Translations under genes and position numbers: made by a program | Source: Coniella vitis | Taxonomy: Eukaryota; Ascomycota; Sordariomycetes; Diaporthales; Schizoparmaceae | Length of the DNA: 64,000 nucleotides | Assembly (NCBI GenBank): GCA_011317545.1 | Contig: WUJK01000007.1 | Location: 992,001-1,056,000, forward strand | Direction of reading: 5' to 3' | Shown here: positions 10,561 to 22,689 of the stretch, piece by piece | How the letters are laid out: each line of letters begins with the position of its first letter | How positions within the stretch are numbered: position 1 is the first letter of the stretch | Notes under the pieces: generated by a model | The model's database searches: none | What the model saw: the letters and a program-made list of their open reading frames with translations, nothing else | Told to the model about the DNA's origin: nothing

Positions 10561-12520
10561 TTAGGCGGCGTGCTTGTGCCTCCAGGAACTTCCTTTCCAT
10601 TGGACGACGAGAACAGGGATGATGGAAAAGGCTACCATCATGGCGACGCCAATGCCAGCAGTCTGGCGGTAGCCCACAGCGGCGAGCAGTTGGGGGAACC
10701 AGAACGGCCCAATGAAGCCCCAAAGTTGGCGAACCTGGACAAGGGACGATATATCAGTACATGATTCCGGTAGGGGCGGTATTGATTGGGTAAGGTTGAA
10801 GTTGTACTCACAAAAGTGATAAAGACACCGACACTAGCGGCGTCACTGCGGTAGCAGTCGACGGCATAGGTGACCAGCACTGTCGTGACAATTTGGTTGC
10901 CGGCAGAGGCAATGGCAACACCGATCAGAGGGGTGATGTTCCATGTGGTACCAGCATAAAAGAGTTGGACCCAAAAGACAACAACACCAATAATGCACAA
11001 GGAGAAGCCAAAGTAGCTCAGCCACAGGCGAAACTCCGGCGCAGGGGACTGTCCTTCGAGCTTGCGGCGGCGCATCGACATCCACAAGTCCGACATGCGG
11101 CCGCCAATTTGCTCACCGATAATGGTACCGATGATGACAGCAGCCATTTGCAGGCCGGTTTGCTGTGTGTTGAAGTCGAAGAGCTCGGGAAACAGCTGAG
11201 GGATTTCGACCGTGAGCATGATGCTCGTCCACAGAAACTCCATGGAATAGGCAACGGCTGGAAGGACGACGCAGGGGTGGGCAGCATGGACAAGAGGCTC
11301 GACGAAATCGTAGAAAGACAGAGGCGCGGGGTCGATGCGGCGAAAGTTAAAGTACTGTCTCTTGAAGTCGGACGTATTTGTTTGGCTAGGGGCCAGGGCT
11401 TCACCGCGGATGTAGCGAGACTCGGGACCCAAGAAGAAGTAGAGGGTGAACTGCACGCCGTTGACCTACGGGTGTAAGAAGTATAAGGTCAGCTAATAAC
11501 CACACATATACAATGGAAGACTCGAGATATAGACTCACGATGGCAAGGACGTAGTAGATCCATCGGTAGCCGACGCGCATAGCGACAAAGCCAAAGATGA
11601 ATGGAGCCACTGGAACACCGAGAGTGACCATGATGGTCCAAATGCCCATATATCTGCCTCTCTCCTTTTGAAAGAAGGTCTCGGCGACGACACCAGACCC
11701 GATGGCAGCAGCAGGGCAGATGAAGAAGGCTGTAATGGCACGGCACAGGCCCATGGTAGCGTACGAATGACTGTTGGCGCAGCCAATGTTTCCAATCAAA
11801 CTGCAAATCAAGGAGATGAGGAAGATTGGTCGCCGACCGTAGCGTTGGGAAAGAGGACGCCATAACAGGGGGGCGACACCGAGGATACAAATGACCAGCG
11901 AGGTGAGGTAACTGGCTGTCTGGACTTCGATGGAAAGATCTTCAGCGATGTTGACAAAGGCGGCCAAAATTGCGCTGTTATACCACGTTAGCATGAGCAT
12001 TGACGTTGGCTAAAGACTCTCTCTCTCTCTCTCTCTCTCATTCTCGTCTTGTCCTTTGAATCGGGGATCATGTTGGTCACTTACGCCGCCGTAAAGGTAC
12101 CCATCATCGCATGGAATGCAACAAGAATCAAATTTATGACTTTCTATATTCACACAGGAGCATGTCAATTGCGTGTTCAGAGACCACCGCAGAGGCCTTT
12201 GCAAACCGCCCAAGATTCGCCTGGAACTCACCTTCCTCTGGGACCAATTGTATGGGTCTGCGTCGGTCATGTCGGGCACCGGGTTCAGATCGAGGGTTCC
12301 ATGGCGTTGCATAAGGTAGGCCTTGTGCTCCTCGGAAAGAGAGTAGATATCCTCCTGTTTCGACGGTTAGATTTTCCATTGCGTACGCAGCACATCTGCC
12401 CAAAAGCGAATGGTATCAAGGTTACCAACGCACCGAGTACTCGCGCTGGACGACGTGGCTGGGCTCCTGGGCCTCCTCCAGCTTCGCGGGCGAAGCGGAG
12501 CGTTTGTCGTCGTAGCTCAT
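10561..12520 (-). CDS. MFS transporter, DHA1 (drug:H+ antiporter-1) type
   Basis: Six exons: 12434-12520, 12232-12354, 12085-12143, 11539-11974, 10812-11465, 10561-10734. They give 510 aa, all phases consistent. The N-terminal cytosolic segment carries DLNPVPDMTDADPYNWSQRK, the pre-TM1 block typical of fungal DHA1-like transporters. About twelve hydrophobic segments follow. MFS motif A appears as RPLSQRYGRRPIFLI after TM2, and the first half ends with FVAMRVGYRWIYYVLAI. A hydrophilic central loop (about residues 255-300, containing FKRQYFNFRRIDP) separates the halves. It is a plasma-membrane or organellar proton-coupled efflux or uptake protein. The substrate cannot be inferred. An intron contains a CT dinucleotide run (about 12019-12040). 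The final Met start at 12520 is the first in frame. Confidence 0.85.
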
Positions 12521-15500
12521 GTTGGAAGACGTGACTGATAAGGAGGCGGTTCAAACAGGACTCGAGGGTCAGAGGGGGTAGGAGAGGAGGAGCAAGAACA
12601 AGGAGAGAAGAGGAGGGGGAGAAGAGCGTGGAGCGAAATATAAAACCACTCAGGCGAAGAAGAACGGAGGCGAGTGAACACCTTGATACTGCACCAAGTG
12701 GAATACTCCTACTATGCAGCTGTCGGGCACATTTCTCTCTTCCGCCGAGGTGTCCGAGCCAGAGACAGCAAGACAGGTTCAGAGACGCCAGGAGTCCATT
12801 GTCAAGCAATTCTGGCAGTAGCTTGGCTAAGCCCTTCAGGTTGCATACGGCAAGTGCGTACCTACGCTGTGCCAGCTGTGCTATCGAGCAACTGTCTTGT
12901 TCAGCGTCAGCACAGTGGGCGGCAAATGAACCAGGCTGCTAGGTAGGTCCGCTGTCAACCACTGCCAGAGGTCCATGGCGGTCTCAAGGCAGCATTTGGG
13001 CAGGAGGACCAGCAGTGCTAGCCCAGGTTGGAAGTATCCACCGGGGATGCGACAGGGAGGCAACCCTTTCGCCTGGGGCCCCGCTGCATCTAGGTCGTCC
13101 GGAGCCAGGGCCTACGCAATCAGACCATTCCCACGAGACGTTTCCTGGGGTAAAAGCGGGGCGCGAACAGCGCCGCGGACGCCAACTTTCACGGGGGTGG
13201 AGGCGCTGTGGAGCCCCCTGCTGTGCACATCTGCAGCGCCTGGCTCTCAGACGTTCAGGTGCTCTGGTACGCTCCACAGCCAGCAGTCCTTTGCCGCAGT
13301 GGCCCCCTAAGGACACCTGGGAAACGATCCCAAGCAGCCCAGTAGACCCAGGTACCCCAGAGACTGCCCCAGAGCTCTCTGAGCTATGGAGCCTTTTAGC
13401 CTGTCCGCAAAACCGTCATTGTGCGGTGGCGCCGAAGTTCGACCGTAGGCCATTTGTTGCGTGCCCCTCTGACCATGTCCTGGTTGTGGTTGTGGTGGTG
13501 GTGATGGCTGTTGTGAGGCTGTGATAACAGCCCTAGGCGAGCCCAAGCTTTCTGTCACGCAGCATGTGCTTTTGCAGGTTCTCACGTTTGCTTACTCTGG
13601 ACAAGCTGGCTTGGCGAGACAGCATTTGGGCAGTATGCGCTTTGATGGCTTCACACGTGACAGCGTTCTGGTCACACAAGTGTAGTCCGTTGTTGCCTTC
13701 TCCAAACTCCAACAAAGGCCCATCAAAATTTGAGAAGCATGGGAACAAGGCGCGAAGTGCCAATCCTGACGAAAGCAAATAAGCAGTGATGCGGGGCACA
13801 TGCTCCATCATCTCCGCACGTTTCGAGGCGAGGCCAGAGCCAGGAGTGGCCGTTGCATCAATCTCAAGGGGCTTCCCATTGACGGAAAGAGAGAGAGAAA
13901 CAAAGATCAAAAGTTGTGGTGCTGTTGCCGGTGTCGGTGGGGGGAGGGGAGTTTATTAGTCACTACATACACTACAGCTTTGCTGGTGAGGAACCAGCTT
14001 ATTACCCCGACTTTTCTTCTAAACATTGATTGCACTAACCACTGGGTCCCAAGGCTCCTATAAAGCACCAGGTGGGCCGTGGGCCCCCCAGTGAAACTTC
14101 ACAAAATGGAGGCCCCTGTTCCCCGCTTCCGCCCAGTGATTCCCGATGGCCGTTGATTCGCCGCTCGCCTGGCCCACCTTGAGCCAATCTGGGATAGGCA
14201 AGACGGAGCCACAAGGGGGTCCCCATAACTTTCTTCGGCCTTTTATGCACCTGTTCACAACCATCAAGAATGACAAATGCAGCACGCTGTCTCTGGCTGC
14301 CAACCTTTTCCAACGTGGCAGGCATGCGATGGCATAACTGGGCAGACCATCTCGCCACGGACCAGATCAGCTTTCACTAATGCTGCAAGCCCGCAGTGCC
14401 TGGGAAATAGACTTCCAGCCCATCAATGGTCTGGGCTCTACCTTAGGTGCACGGTAAAGATGTGGTCTCCTATCTACATGCTAACCAGCCTTGGGGAGAT
14501 TTTCACTTTTTCCCATTAGATAACAGGAGGAAGAGAGTCATGTATAGGCTTGTTCCAACGGATCCATTGCATGCACCATGGCTCAAGGCGGTATGCTTTC
14601 AAATACGCGTATGCGGCCGCTTCTTTTTCGCAACCTTCCGGCCCTGATTGTACAGGCCAGAGTCTCGGTTTCTTTCCTTTTTTTCCTTTTTTTCTTGGCC
14701 CCGGGGGGGGGGATGGGAGCGTTTGAACACGTCAAAGTGTACTCCATAAAAGGTGAGCTCATTACTACAGGGCAAAGCCCAGTGTCCCCATGCTTGGAGG
14801 AGAACGGACTGTTGCAACGCATATGCAGACTTGCTTCAAAAGGGGCTGTTCTCAATGCCGTGATTTGGCACGTACATGATACAGTATGCAGGTAGTGTAC
14901 ATATGTGACTAGGTGCAGATCAAATAAAAGCATCTTGGGGTCGCAGTGATGTACTCGGATAGCATACCAGAGTTCACGCCATATATTGAGAAAGCAGACA
15001 AGTACCAAGCGTTATGCCCCAGCTGGACCAGCCAGCCATTCATGGTCAAACGAGATAGTTCTGTCTATAACAATTGGCCTGGGAATATTGTTACGCCAAG
15101 TTCAAAGTGTGCAATGTACCTCTCTTTCGGTTTCTTTGGTGGGTCAGTTGTACACAAGGTATATGACCCCGGTTGTTTAGCGCGTTTCTTTTTATGTTCA
15201 TGTGCCGTATTTTCCTATCTACTATGTACTATGTGAAGAGAACTTCTCGAGCTTGCCGATCAGTTGAGATCACTTGTGTGTGGACGAGAGTCTTGCCGAC
15301 TTTTCCACTCCCGGAAACCACAACTAGGCACCGTTGCTGACGCATAAGAAAAGTGTTAATCACCAACCAGTCCAGCTATACTATGTGGCTGCCAAGGGCG
15401 TGCTTACGGTTGTGACATGGTAAATATAGAAGTTCCTCAAGGAATTTCGAGCCACTCACAGCGGTTGCTGAACGCCTAGTTTGAGTAACACTGAGGGTTA

Positions 15501-18500
15501 CAGGTATTGGGTAGATTATCGCAGATGCCGTCAGATCATTTTGGGTATCGTGACATGGAAGCAGGGGCATGTTTTGGTTAATTTTTGGTTTTCAAGCAAT
15601 TATCCCGATCACAATATGAATGATACCCCCAGGCTATGAGGGCTGTCTTGTCTTGTATAGTATGAAGGAACTTTGGTTAATATGTATCTTTCGTGCAGCC
15701 TTTTTACATGCGATGGAAAAGCACTAACAGTTCCATCAATCTTGGTGAGCGTCATTATCGTGCGTGGGTTATGGTTCAGGTAAATGGGAGGTACGATCTC
15801 ATTAGACGCTCTCACGATTCACGAAGCTTTGCCTCTGCACATACAATCGTTGAAGCAATTGCAGGACCGGGGCTTGACAAGGCCTCGATTCATGCTAGAT
15901 CCTACCATGTCCCACTTGAGCTGAGGATAATCAAGCCTAATTTGGTCGAACTTTGATTCTTAGCCAAGCTGACGTTCGAATATATAGAGCGTCCACTTTA
16001 TCGGCTGCTGACGGCACATCTGAGTAGTACAGTTGTTGACATCAAGGGTCGACGGTAAACAACCAGAAAACCGATATCTGGATAAATCGCGCTGGGGAAT
16101 GCGTAAGCTGGATAGACCCTCTGCGAAAACTGCCTATCCCACAGTTGCGAGGTTCCTCCAGAACTCAATTTCTTCATACTTCTATACGAAATGCAATGCT
16201 GGAACACGCTTATATTTTGAGTGTAATTGAACGCCAATGATAATACGTGCCAGCAATTTGCAGTTACTCAACTTCAATATACATTAGGAACATCGATCCA
16301 AAAATAAGTGCCTCCAGCTGAGATACGCATGCCTGGTGATTGACCCTCAAACTCACAACCTCTACAAAGGATTGGCTTCCTTCCATAAAATCTAGTAGAC
16401 TGGACTGAGAAGTATGGGAACTCAAGAGAAGTTACAACCCGGAATAGAAAAAGATATCAACAAAAGAAGAGAAGACGCGAAGCGACGCAGATCGTGGCTA
16501 CTTAGATATACCTTAGCAGACGGATATTTCAGATCAGCAATAAGTGGTAAGGGGATGTTTAGAACGCTCCATTTTATTTGCAGCACCTATACAGAATAGT
16601 TGGCCAAAGTTGTGACATACCCTAGAGCTGATAGTTGTCCAGCCTGATGTGTAGTTCTCTACCGACAGGGCTGCGTATAGAAGATATGAGCCAACTCTGG
16701 AGCATTTAGTTCTGTAGATGAGCACAAAGCATTGTAACCCAGCTTGGAATGAGAGCGGTTCCGGAACGATTTAGAGGAGTCAAGTAATAACCACTCGTTC
16801 ATGTCTATAACGTATCATACGCCACTATGGTAAGCCAATATGCATGTCCTGTCGGACCAACACACAGCTAACGTAGTTGTCGTATCATTCTGAATGTGTT
16901 CTATAATTCTGTGCCCAGACCCCACATTAGAGTCGCACACGTTCCATCTCGCTCGACACTTAGACAGCCAACGGGTAATCATCAAGCTCTGGATATCCGC
17001 CCTGAACATCTTGATATCCCCAACGGTCTGTTGTCGTCAACGGGAACGAGCGATTCTCCTTGCACAGCGATGGGATTTGACAATAAAAGGATGGTTGACT
17101 ATGTTTGGAGACTCTGCCCGCCCATTAAGCGCAGTCAAAATCTTCACGATCTGCACTTAGTACATAGGACGAACAAGACAGGCAATACAAGCCAACAAGT
17201 CCGAGATCATGGCCTGGATTCATTACAAGTAGGCGGGTTTGCGTTTGGTAGGTGTGCGAAAGATACGCTCCATTTGCTTGAGTACCAGTAACTTTGGCGG
17301 CAAATATGACGGATCCGTAGAGATTCCCGAAAATATTGAGGAGATTGACATTCATGATGACATATGCAACGGATAAAAACCCAAAGATTGAGCCCTTGGC
17401 CGTGATCGCCGCATGTGACAGCGAGTGGTACAAAGGCTGTTAGTCCAGCTTAAGCGGATATTAGTGCATCTGTGGAGCTTGTGATTTCAGTATGAATGTA
17501 TGAAGGCGGCTGTACTGATCAACTGATTTTAAGGTAGCGGCCGCCAGCGAGACAACATGTGCTCTTCAACTTGAAAGCTGCGCAACACATGTGCTTTATT
17601 GAGTACGAGAATGGTTACCAAAAGTTTCGTCAGACTTATGCAGACCGTAGCTGCTGCCACAAGCCCTGGCTTCTCTTTAGTAGACGATATTGAGAGGCTT
17701 GCTGTCTAACCTGGAGGAGCAGCGTCAGTTTGCGTAGAGTGTAAATCACTGTTGTTCATGTTTATTTATTTGTCAGTATTTTCAAAATTCTGCCGGCCCA
17801 CTGACGAAAAGCATTAGGTTGCTTAGATCAGTTGTTAATGGAAGTGAATTGAGGTTCTCATAAGCAGAGGCGCCACGCCCCGAATACGCTTGATGGGGCT
17901 TTTGTTGAAGTATTGTAATGGGGGCTGCGTCTGATTGAAGCATATGGATGATAATTGCTCCGTAGTCCAGTAGGTAGGCAATTGAATCATGACAGGCTTT
18001 GTGAATAGTACATTTTAGCGATACGTTCACATCGGCCATGCTCCTTGTGTAAATTTCGTATGTAATGTTCTGTTTCTCCATTGTACTGTATTGCTTCTTG
18101 ATGTCTACCTGGGGAGGAGTCAAAGTCTGTTCAGGATGGGGGCAAGCAGAGTTTATTTTTTAGTTTTTTTCCAAAGAAAAAAAGAAAAACAACAAATCAA
18201 AATAAGATAAAAAGACTCATCAAAACATGACTGAGAGGTGCATGGCTGTCATTCTGTTGACAAGATATCCAATTTTGAAAGGGAAATGCTTCAACCGATG
18301 TCTGAAGACGGAATGGTTGAGGGATTCGTCTTCGTTATCAAGCTGCAGATATTTGATCACAGATGATCGAGATAAGGTTCAACTTTAAGTTGCCTCTATT
18401 CCAAACGTGCAATTAGCATGCTGAAATCCAGATTTTTATTTCTAGACCTCAGGTTTTTTTTGGAGTACTTTGTAATCTTAAATCAAGAACAACGGTTTAA

Positions 18501-19144
18501 TGAAGTATTCATTTCACTTTCGTCTCAAGCACAACAAAACATGTCAAGTGTATTGATATGGAGCTTGAATCTTGTGATCTTCTTATTTAGCGGACGCTCC
18601 CCAAACACTACATTTGCATACTGACGAATATAGAGACCGATAGAAAATCGAGAAGAAGGAAGGAGTCTTATATATTATACAAGCAAATAAGGTGCTTACA
18701 TGATCAGCGAACCAGGCCGCTCCTTCCACAGTGGCCCCACCAGGCTGCAGTTGAATGCCCTGGACGCAATGACGTAGACCGCTGGCTTGCCATTCAGCCT
18801 CGCCGTGTCAGGCGGGTCAACGGGTCAACGGGTCGCTAGCAGCCGCTAACTTTACAGCGATGGGGACCCCGCAGTGTCAGGGTCCCGGGCAGCTGCTGTG
18901 CCCTCGTGCAACTTCATTGTGACACGCTGACTAGCTGACGCTTCGTCCAAGCACTGCGAGACTCTGACTTTCCCGTGTGAGCCGGGCGCATCTTTGGTTT
19001 CGTCTCCTTCTCGAATCTACTGCAAACGGAACCTCGCCTCTTCTCGTCCCCCGTCGAACCCGCATCTTCCTACGCATATCGTGTCTTCTCGACAGGACGT
19101 TATCTCTAGAGCTGTTGTCGACTAGAACCCAGAGAAAAGACGCC
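12521..19144. other. 6.6-kb gene-poor island
   Basis: No convincing gene on either strand. 12.6-13.6 kb is GC-rich with overlapping frames of random composition. 14.9-18.6 kb is AT-richer with only short frames. A short hydrophobic frame at 17125-17433 (-) resembles membrane segments but matches no family I know. The 18.7-19.1 kb part is GC-rich, contains a GGGTCAACGGGTCAACGGGTC tandem near 18817-18837, and is the probable promoter of the HVA22-family gene. Confidence 0.45.
17782..18123 (-). pseudogene. Possible ankyrin-repeat relic
   Basis: A lone 113-residue frame contains an ankyrin-like block: ADVN, then TIHKACHDSIAYLLDYGA and a further AAPITIL. These fit the TPLHxA...LLxxGAxxN consensus for one full and one partial repeat. 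No flanking exons or further repeats can be joined in frame, so if it is real it is a fragment of a larger decayed gene. It sits alone in the gene-poor island. Chance resemblance is a serious alternative. Confidence 0.28.
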
Positions 19145-20611
19145 ATGTTCGACATATTTGCTAAGCTCTTATCGTGCGTCGCATTTCATTCTCGGGCCCC
19201 TCCTCCTCTGTCGTTTGCTTGCCCACACCGGCGATAGCAACGGCGAGCCCCACCATCCATCACGGCCCTACGGCCCATCCAACATGGTGCACATCACAAA
19301 AGACATGTACGCGATTCGCGGCTAACATCTTTTTTTCTATTAAAGCTCGATTGCGTCCTTTCTCTTCCCTCTCTTTGCGTCCTACAAAGCTCTCAAGACT
19401 TCAGACCCAGCCCAACTGACGCCATGGCTCATGTACTGGGTTGTGCTGGCATGTGCCCTTCTCGTCGAGAGCTGGACTGAATGGTTTCTTGTTTGGTATG
19501 TTATTGTGCTATACCACGAGTCATCCACACCCATACCTTTTCTCCTGCTTGTAGGAGCTGGTCTGTCTTTAACAGAGTCCTTGCGCGTTGCTATTCTAGG
19601 ATCCCTCTCTATGCATACATCCGCCTCCTGTTCCTCCTCTACCTCGTGATGCCACAGACTCAGGGCGCCCGCGTCATCTACACCACCTACATACACCCCT
19701 ACCTTCAAGACAACGAATCGCACATCGAAGATTTTATCGCCACCGCCCATGACAAATTCAAGGCCGCCGGCCTCGCGTATCTGAAACGCGCCTTCGAGAT
19801 TGTGCGCACCCAGGTCCTCGGCCTCCCTCCCTCAGAGTCGAGCAGCCAGCAACAACAACAGCAGCAGCAGCATGCCGCATCCAATATCCCCGCCTCCCTG
19901 CGCCCGCGCAGCTACACTCAGTCGCTCCTTGACCGTTTTCAGCTGCCCCAGGCCCGTTGGCCCGGTAACGCGGGGATTGCCGGCCAGGACTTTTACAACT
20001 TCCTGTCCAGCGCGGTCGCAGCCGCAGCCGGCTCGGGCAGTCCCACTAGTCCAAGGGATAGGACAGGCGGAGAGAGTTCCTCCGCTCACGCTTCCGAGAC
20101 AGGCGTGGGCGTGGGCGCGTTCCCCGCTGGTGATTTGACGGCGAGCGGAACGCTGGTACCGCCCTCGATCCGCGACAATGCCGAGAAGATGTCCTTCTTG
20201 GCCGCACAGCGCGAAAGACTCAACATGGTGCTGAGTGCGCTCGATCGCGAGGCTGCGCAGTTGCGGTCTGCGTCATTAACAGGTCCTCCTGAAGGACTCG
20301 CACGGGACTTGAATCTAGAGAGCATGCAGCCATTGTCGTCTTTGTCCTCATCTCCTAGCCCGCCTAACGAGAGACCAGCCACGTCAGCTAGCGGACGGAG
20401 CGGTCTGAGCAAGAGCCGTAGCGAAGCCGATTTCGAAAAGATCGAGGCCGAGAGCGGCGCCGAGGATAACGCCGACCCGGCGCAGGAGAGCGAGAGTGGG
20501 CGGCCGACGCCTTCTGCTGCTGCTAGCTTGGGTTCCTGGATGCCGTGGGGATGGTCGGGCGCGGGCTCTGCTGCAGCAGCTGCAAGGGACGACAAGAGCA
20601 AGGCGGAGTGA
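19145..20611 (+). CDS. HVA22/TB2/DP1 (REEP-like) ER membrane protein
   Basis: Three exons: 19145-19173, 19346-19495, 19600-20611 (396 aa). The introns (GTGCGT...TTAAAG, GTATGT...TTCTAG) restore the family core. Residues about 10-75 contain SSIASFLFPLFASYKALKTS, LTPWLMYWVVLACALLVE, SWTEWFLVWIPLYAYI and a further LLFLLYLVMPQTQGA, the hairpin-forming TB2/DP1/HVA22 domain. A short amphipathic segment (YIHPYLQDNESHIEDFI) follows. The remaining ~270 residues are Ser/Pro/Gln-rich and disordered, including a Gln run, unlike the short yeast Yop1. REEP-family proteins shape tubular ER, and this long fungal form is probably a paralog of Yop1 rather than Yop1 itself. It is convergent with MGM101. Confidence 0.85.
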
Positions 20612-21276
20612 CAGGTTTCGACTGCTTTTGTGCCTGTTTGTGCGTGTGTGCATGTTCGGTGACGGTGTATATACTGGTTCCAATCGTGTATTCTGGCGCT
20701 CATTCTCTGTTGTCTTCTGCTTTGCGGCTTGGTGTTGTTGATGGACCTTGTTCTTTTAGACAAATATGACATGCGCACAGCAAAACTCCTCGTCCTACAA
20801 CAGTCAGTCTTTGGCACCACTTAATAAGTCTATGGGGGGCTTTTTGCTTCCAGAGGTGGAAACGCTGAATACATTTGGCCGTTGAGAGTTTTTTTTTTTC
20901 CTATGTAATGTACATGGAGAGAGACAGCATGTTTGTAAGTACCCAGTATTCTCTGCTCCGAGCTGCCCATAATCGTCACCATCATCGCCGCGTCTCCATG
21001 CTGGACGGGCACCGGTTGGTAAATATCATCACGATGAATAGTCGCCCTCAGATATTCCAGCATGTATTTGTAGGGTATCATCTCTACTTTTCCCACGTTG
21101 TTGAGGCAAAAAGAATCAGCTGAGCAGCTTTGCTTGCCCTCCATATCATGAGAGGACAGCCGTAAGGCGTTGTATCAGAGGCTCCAATCCAACTTGACCC
21201 TGGCAGATTCGTTTGATCGATACCTTGGTTTCCTGTCATTCTCCGCCAATGATTGCATGCATGCATACATGCATCA
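20612..21276. other. Convergent intergenic spacer
   Basis: About 660 bp between the 3' ends of the HVA22-family gene and MGM101. No coding frame is supported. It contains a short T run near 20890 and a GCATGCATGCATACATGCAT repeat at about 21254-21273. Confidence 0.5.
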
Positions 21277-22302
21277 TCAAGCACCAAACCCGCTCTTCTT
21301 GTAAGGGTACTGCGGGTCGTCGCCCTTGCGCACCCAAATCTGGCGCTTCTTCTTGGTGGCGACGTGCTCGACCCAGATTTCGTGCGTGTACTTTTTCTTG
21401 AACTCGCGAATGTAACGCGGGTCCCAGAGCTCCGAGGCGATGCCCAGGTCCTTGCAGCAGCGCATGAGAGCATTGCTCTTGCAGCCTTCACCGGCGGTGG
21501 CGATGCCGTCGTCGTTGCCAAAGAAGCCGCACTCGCCGCGGGCTTGAGCGATAAATCTGTATGTTGCGTGCATGTCAGAAAACAAACCCGTTTGTGATAG
21601 AAATGGATCTATGGTTTTGGTAAAACATGGTTTGTAACACAAGGCAAACACGTACCGTCCATGCACCAGCAGGGCGTACTCCCTGGTCACAACCTTTTCA
21701 CCCACAGCCAAGTCACCGCGCGGGGCCATACCCCAGCCGCCTGGACCAAAAGCATGGTTGAGAATGCGTCTGTACTTGATCTCGGGCAGGTAGATGATGC
21801 CGTCGGGCTTGATCTCAACGTCGTCAAAGGGAATCGCCTTCATCAGCACAGCGGCGACCTCTGGGCTAAAGGGTGTCGTCGACAGACCGTGAAAGGATGA
21901 GGACCAATCGATGCCGTTGTTGCTGGAGCCATTGCCTGCAAAGGAAGGATAGGCGGGCGTCTCGGGAAGAGGGCCGACGCCTGGTGGCGGTTGGTAGGAC
22001 GGCGCGGCGACGGGGTTAACCTGGTTCTCGGCGTAGGCGGAGGTGGTGGGCTTGGCAGAGGGAGAAGATGAGACTGAGGAGGAAGTCGATGTTGTAGCTG
22101 AGCGCTTGTAGGAGGACTGGGGTGGCGAGACTGGTTTTCTAGCACCAGCAGCAGTGGGCGGGGCGGATGGGTTGCTGTATGTTGCAGCTCCTCTTCTGGC
22201 GGCGAGTTGCAGGCTCTGTTGGGACTGGCCGATGGATCGATTCGCAGTGGCGGTAGCGTGCGACCGCAGCGGACGCAGAGCGGAGGATATTATGCGTGTC
22301 AT
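21277..22302 (-). CDS. MGM101: Mitochondrial genome maintenance protein MGM101
   Basis: Two exons, 21656-22302 and 21277-21556 (308 aa). The intron is GTACGT...ATACAG (21557-21655), and splicing reforms LLVHGR-FIAQARGECGFFGNDDG. Residues 1-40 are Arg/Ser/Ala-rich without acidic residues (MTRIISSALRPLRSHATATA), a clear mitochondrial presequence. A disordered Ser/Pro/Thr linker follows to about residue 110. The conserved core then runs to the C-terminus: PFDDVEIKPDGIIYLPEIKY, ILNHAFGPGGWGMAPRG, EGCKSNALMRCCKDLGIASE, LWDPRYIREFKKKY. Mgm101 is a Rad52-like single-strand annealing protein of mitochondrial nucleoids, needed for mtDNA recombination, repair and inheritance. It lies 388 bp from COA4 on the same strand. 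Confidence 0.95.
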   Translation of the reverse strand: MTRIISSALRPLRSHATATANRSIGQSQQSLQLAARRGAATYSNPSAPPTAAGARKPVSPPQSSYKRSATTSTSSSVSSSPSAKPTTSAYAENQVNPVAAPSYQPPPGVGPLPETPAYPSFAGNGSSNNGIDWSSSFHGLSTTPFSPEVAAVLMKAIPFDDVEIKPDGIIYLPEIKYRRILNHAFGPGGWGMAPRGDLAVGEKVVTREYALLVHGRYVFALCYKPCFTKTIDPFLSQTGLFSDMHATYRFIAQARGECGFFGNDDGIATAGEGCKSNALMRCCKDLGIASELWDPRYIREFKKKYTHEIWVEHVATKKKRQIWVRKGDDPQYPYKKSGFGA

Positions 22303-22689
22303 GGCGCTGAGTGGGTGGGCACCGGGCGCAGGAGAGAAAGGTGATGGTGGTGATGGTGGTGGTGATAATGGGAAAATAATTAAGGGTTTGTGATGGTGGC
22401 AGTGGATTAACTAGGTGCATGGCGAATCTGCAAGGCATGGCAGGGCAGGCGCGTCGCGGTAAGACCCTGCTTAGATTGATTGGTTGGTTGGTTGATCGAT
22501 TGTTTGACTGATTGACTGCTGGGATTGCTGACTGGGCGCTCTATTACGCGTGCACTGCTACAATGTGATGTGGCAGTTTGTAGGGGCAACGTGCACCCCT
22601 GAATCGGCTTAAAGGGCCTAAGCGATGAAATTTATAGTGCTTTGGGAATGCTCTACTTGTGCGTACTCTGATACTATAGTAGCAGTCTC

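Noticed and set aside
13015..13524. 169-codon plus-strand frame in GC-rich DNA
   Set aside because: Overlaps equally long frames on the other strand. Composition is low-complexity, ending in a Val run from a GTG repeat.
17125..17433. Hydrophobic 102-codon minus-strand frame, considered as a transporter or rhodopsin-like relic
   Set aside because: Hydrophobic segments only; no signature motif, and no neighbouring exons can be joined in phase.
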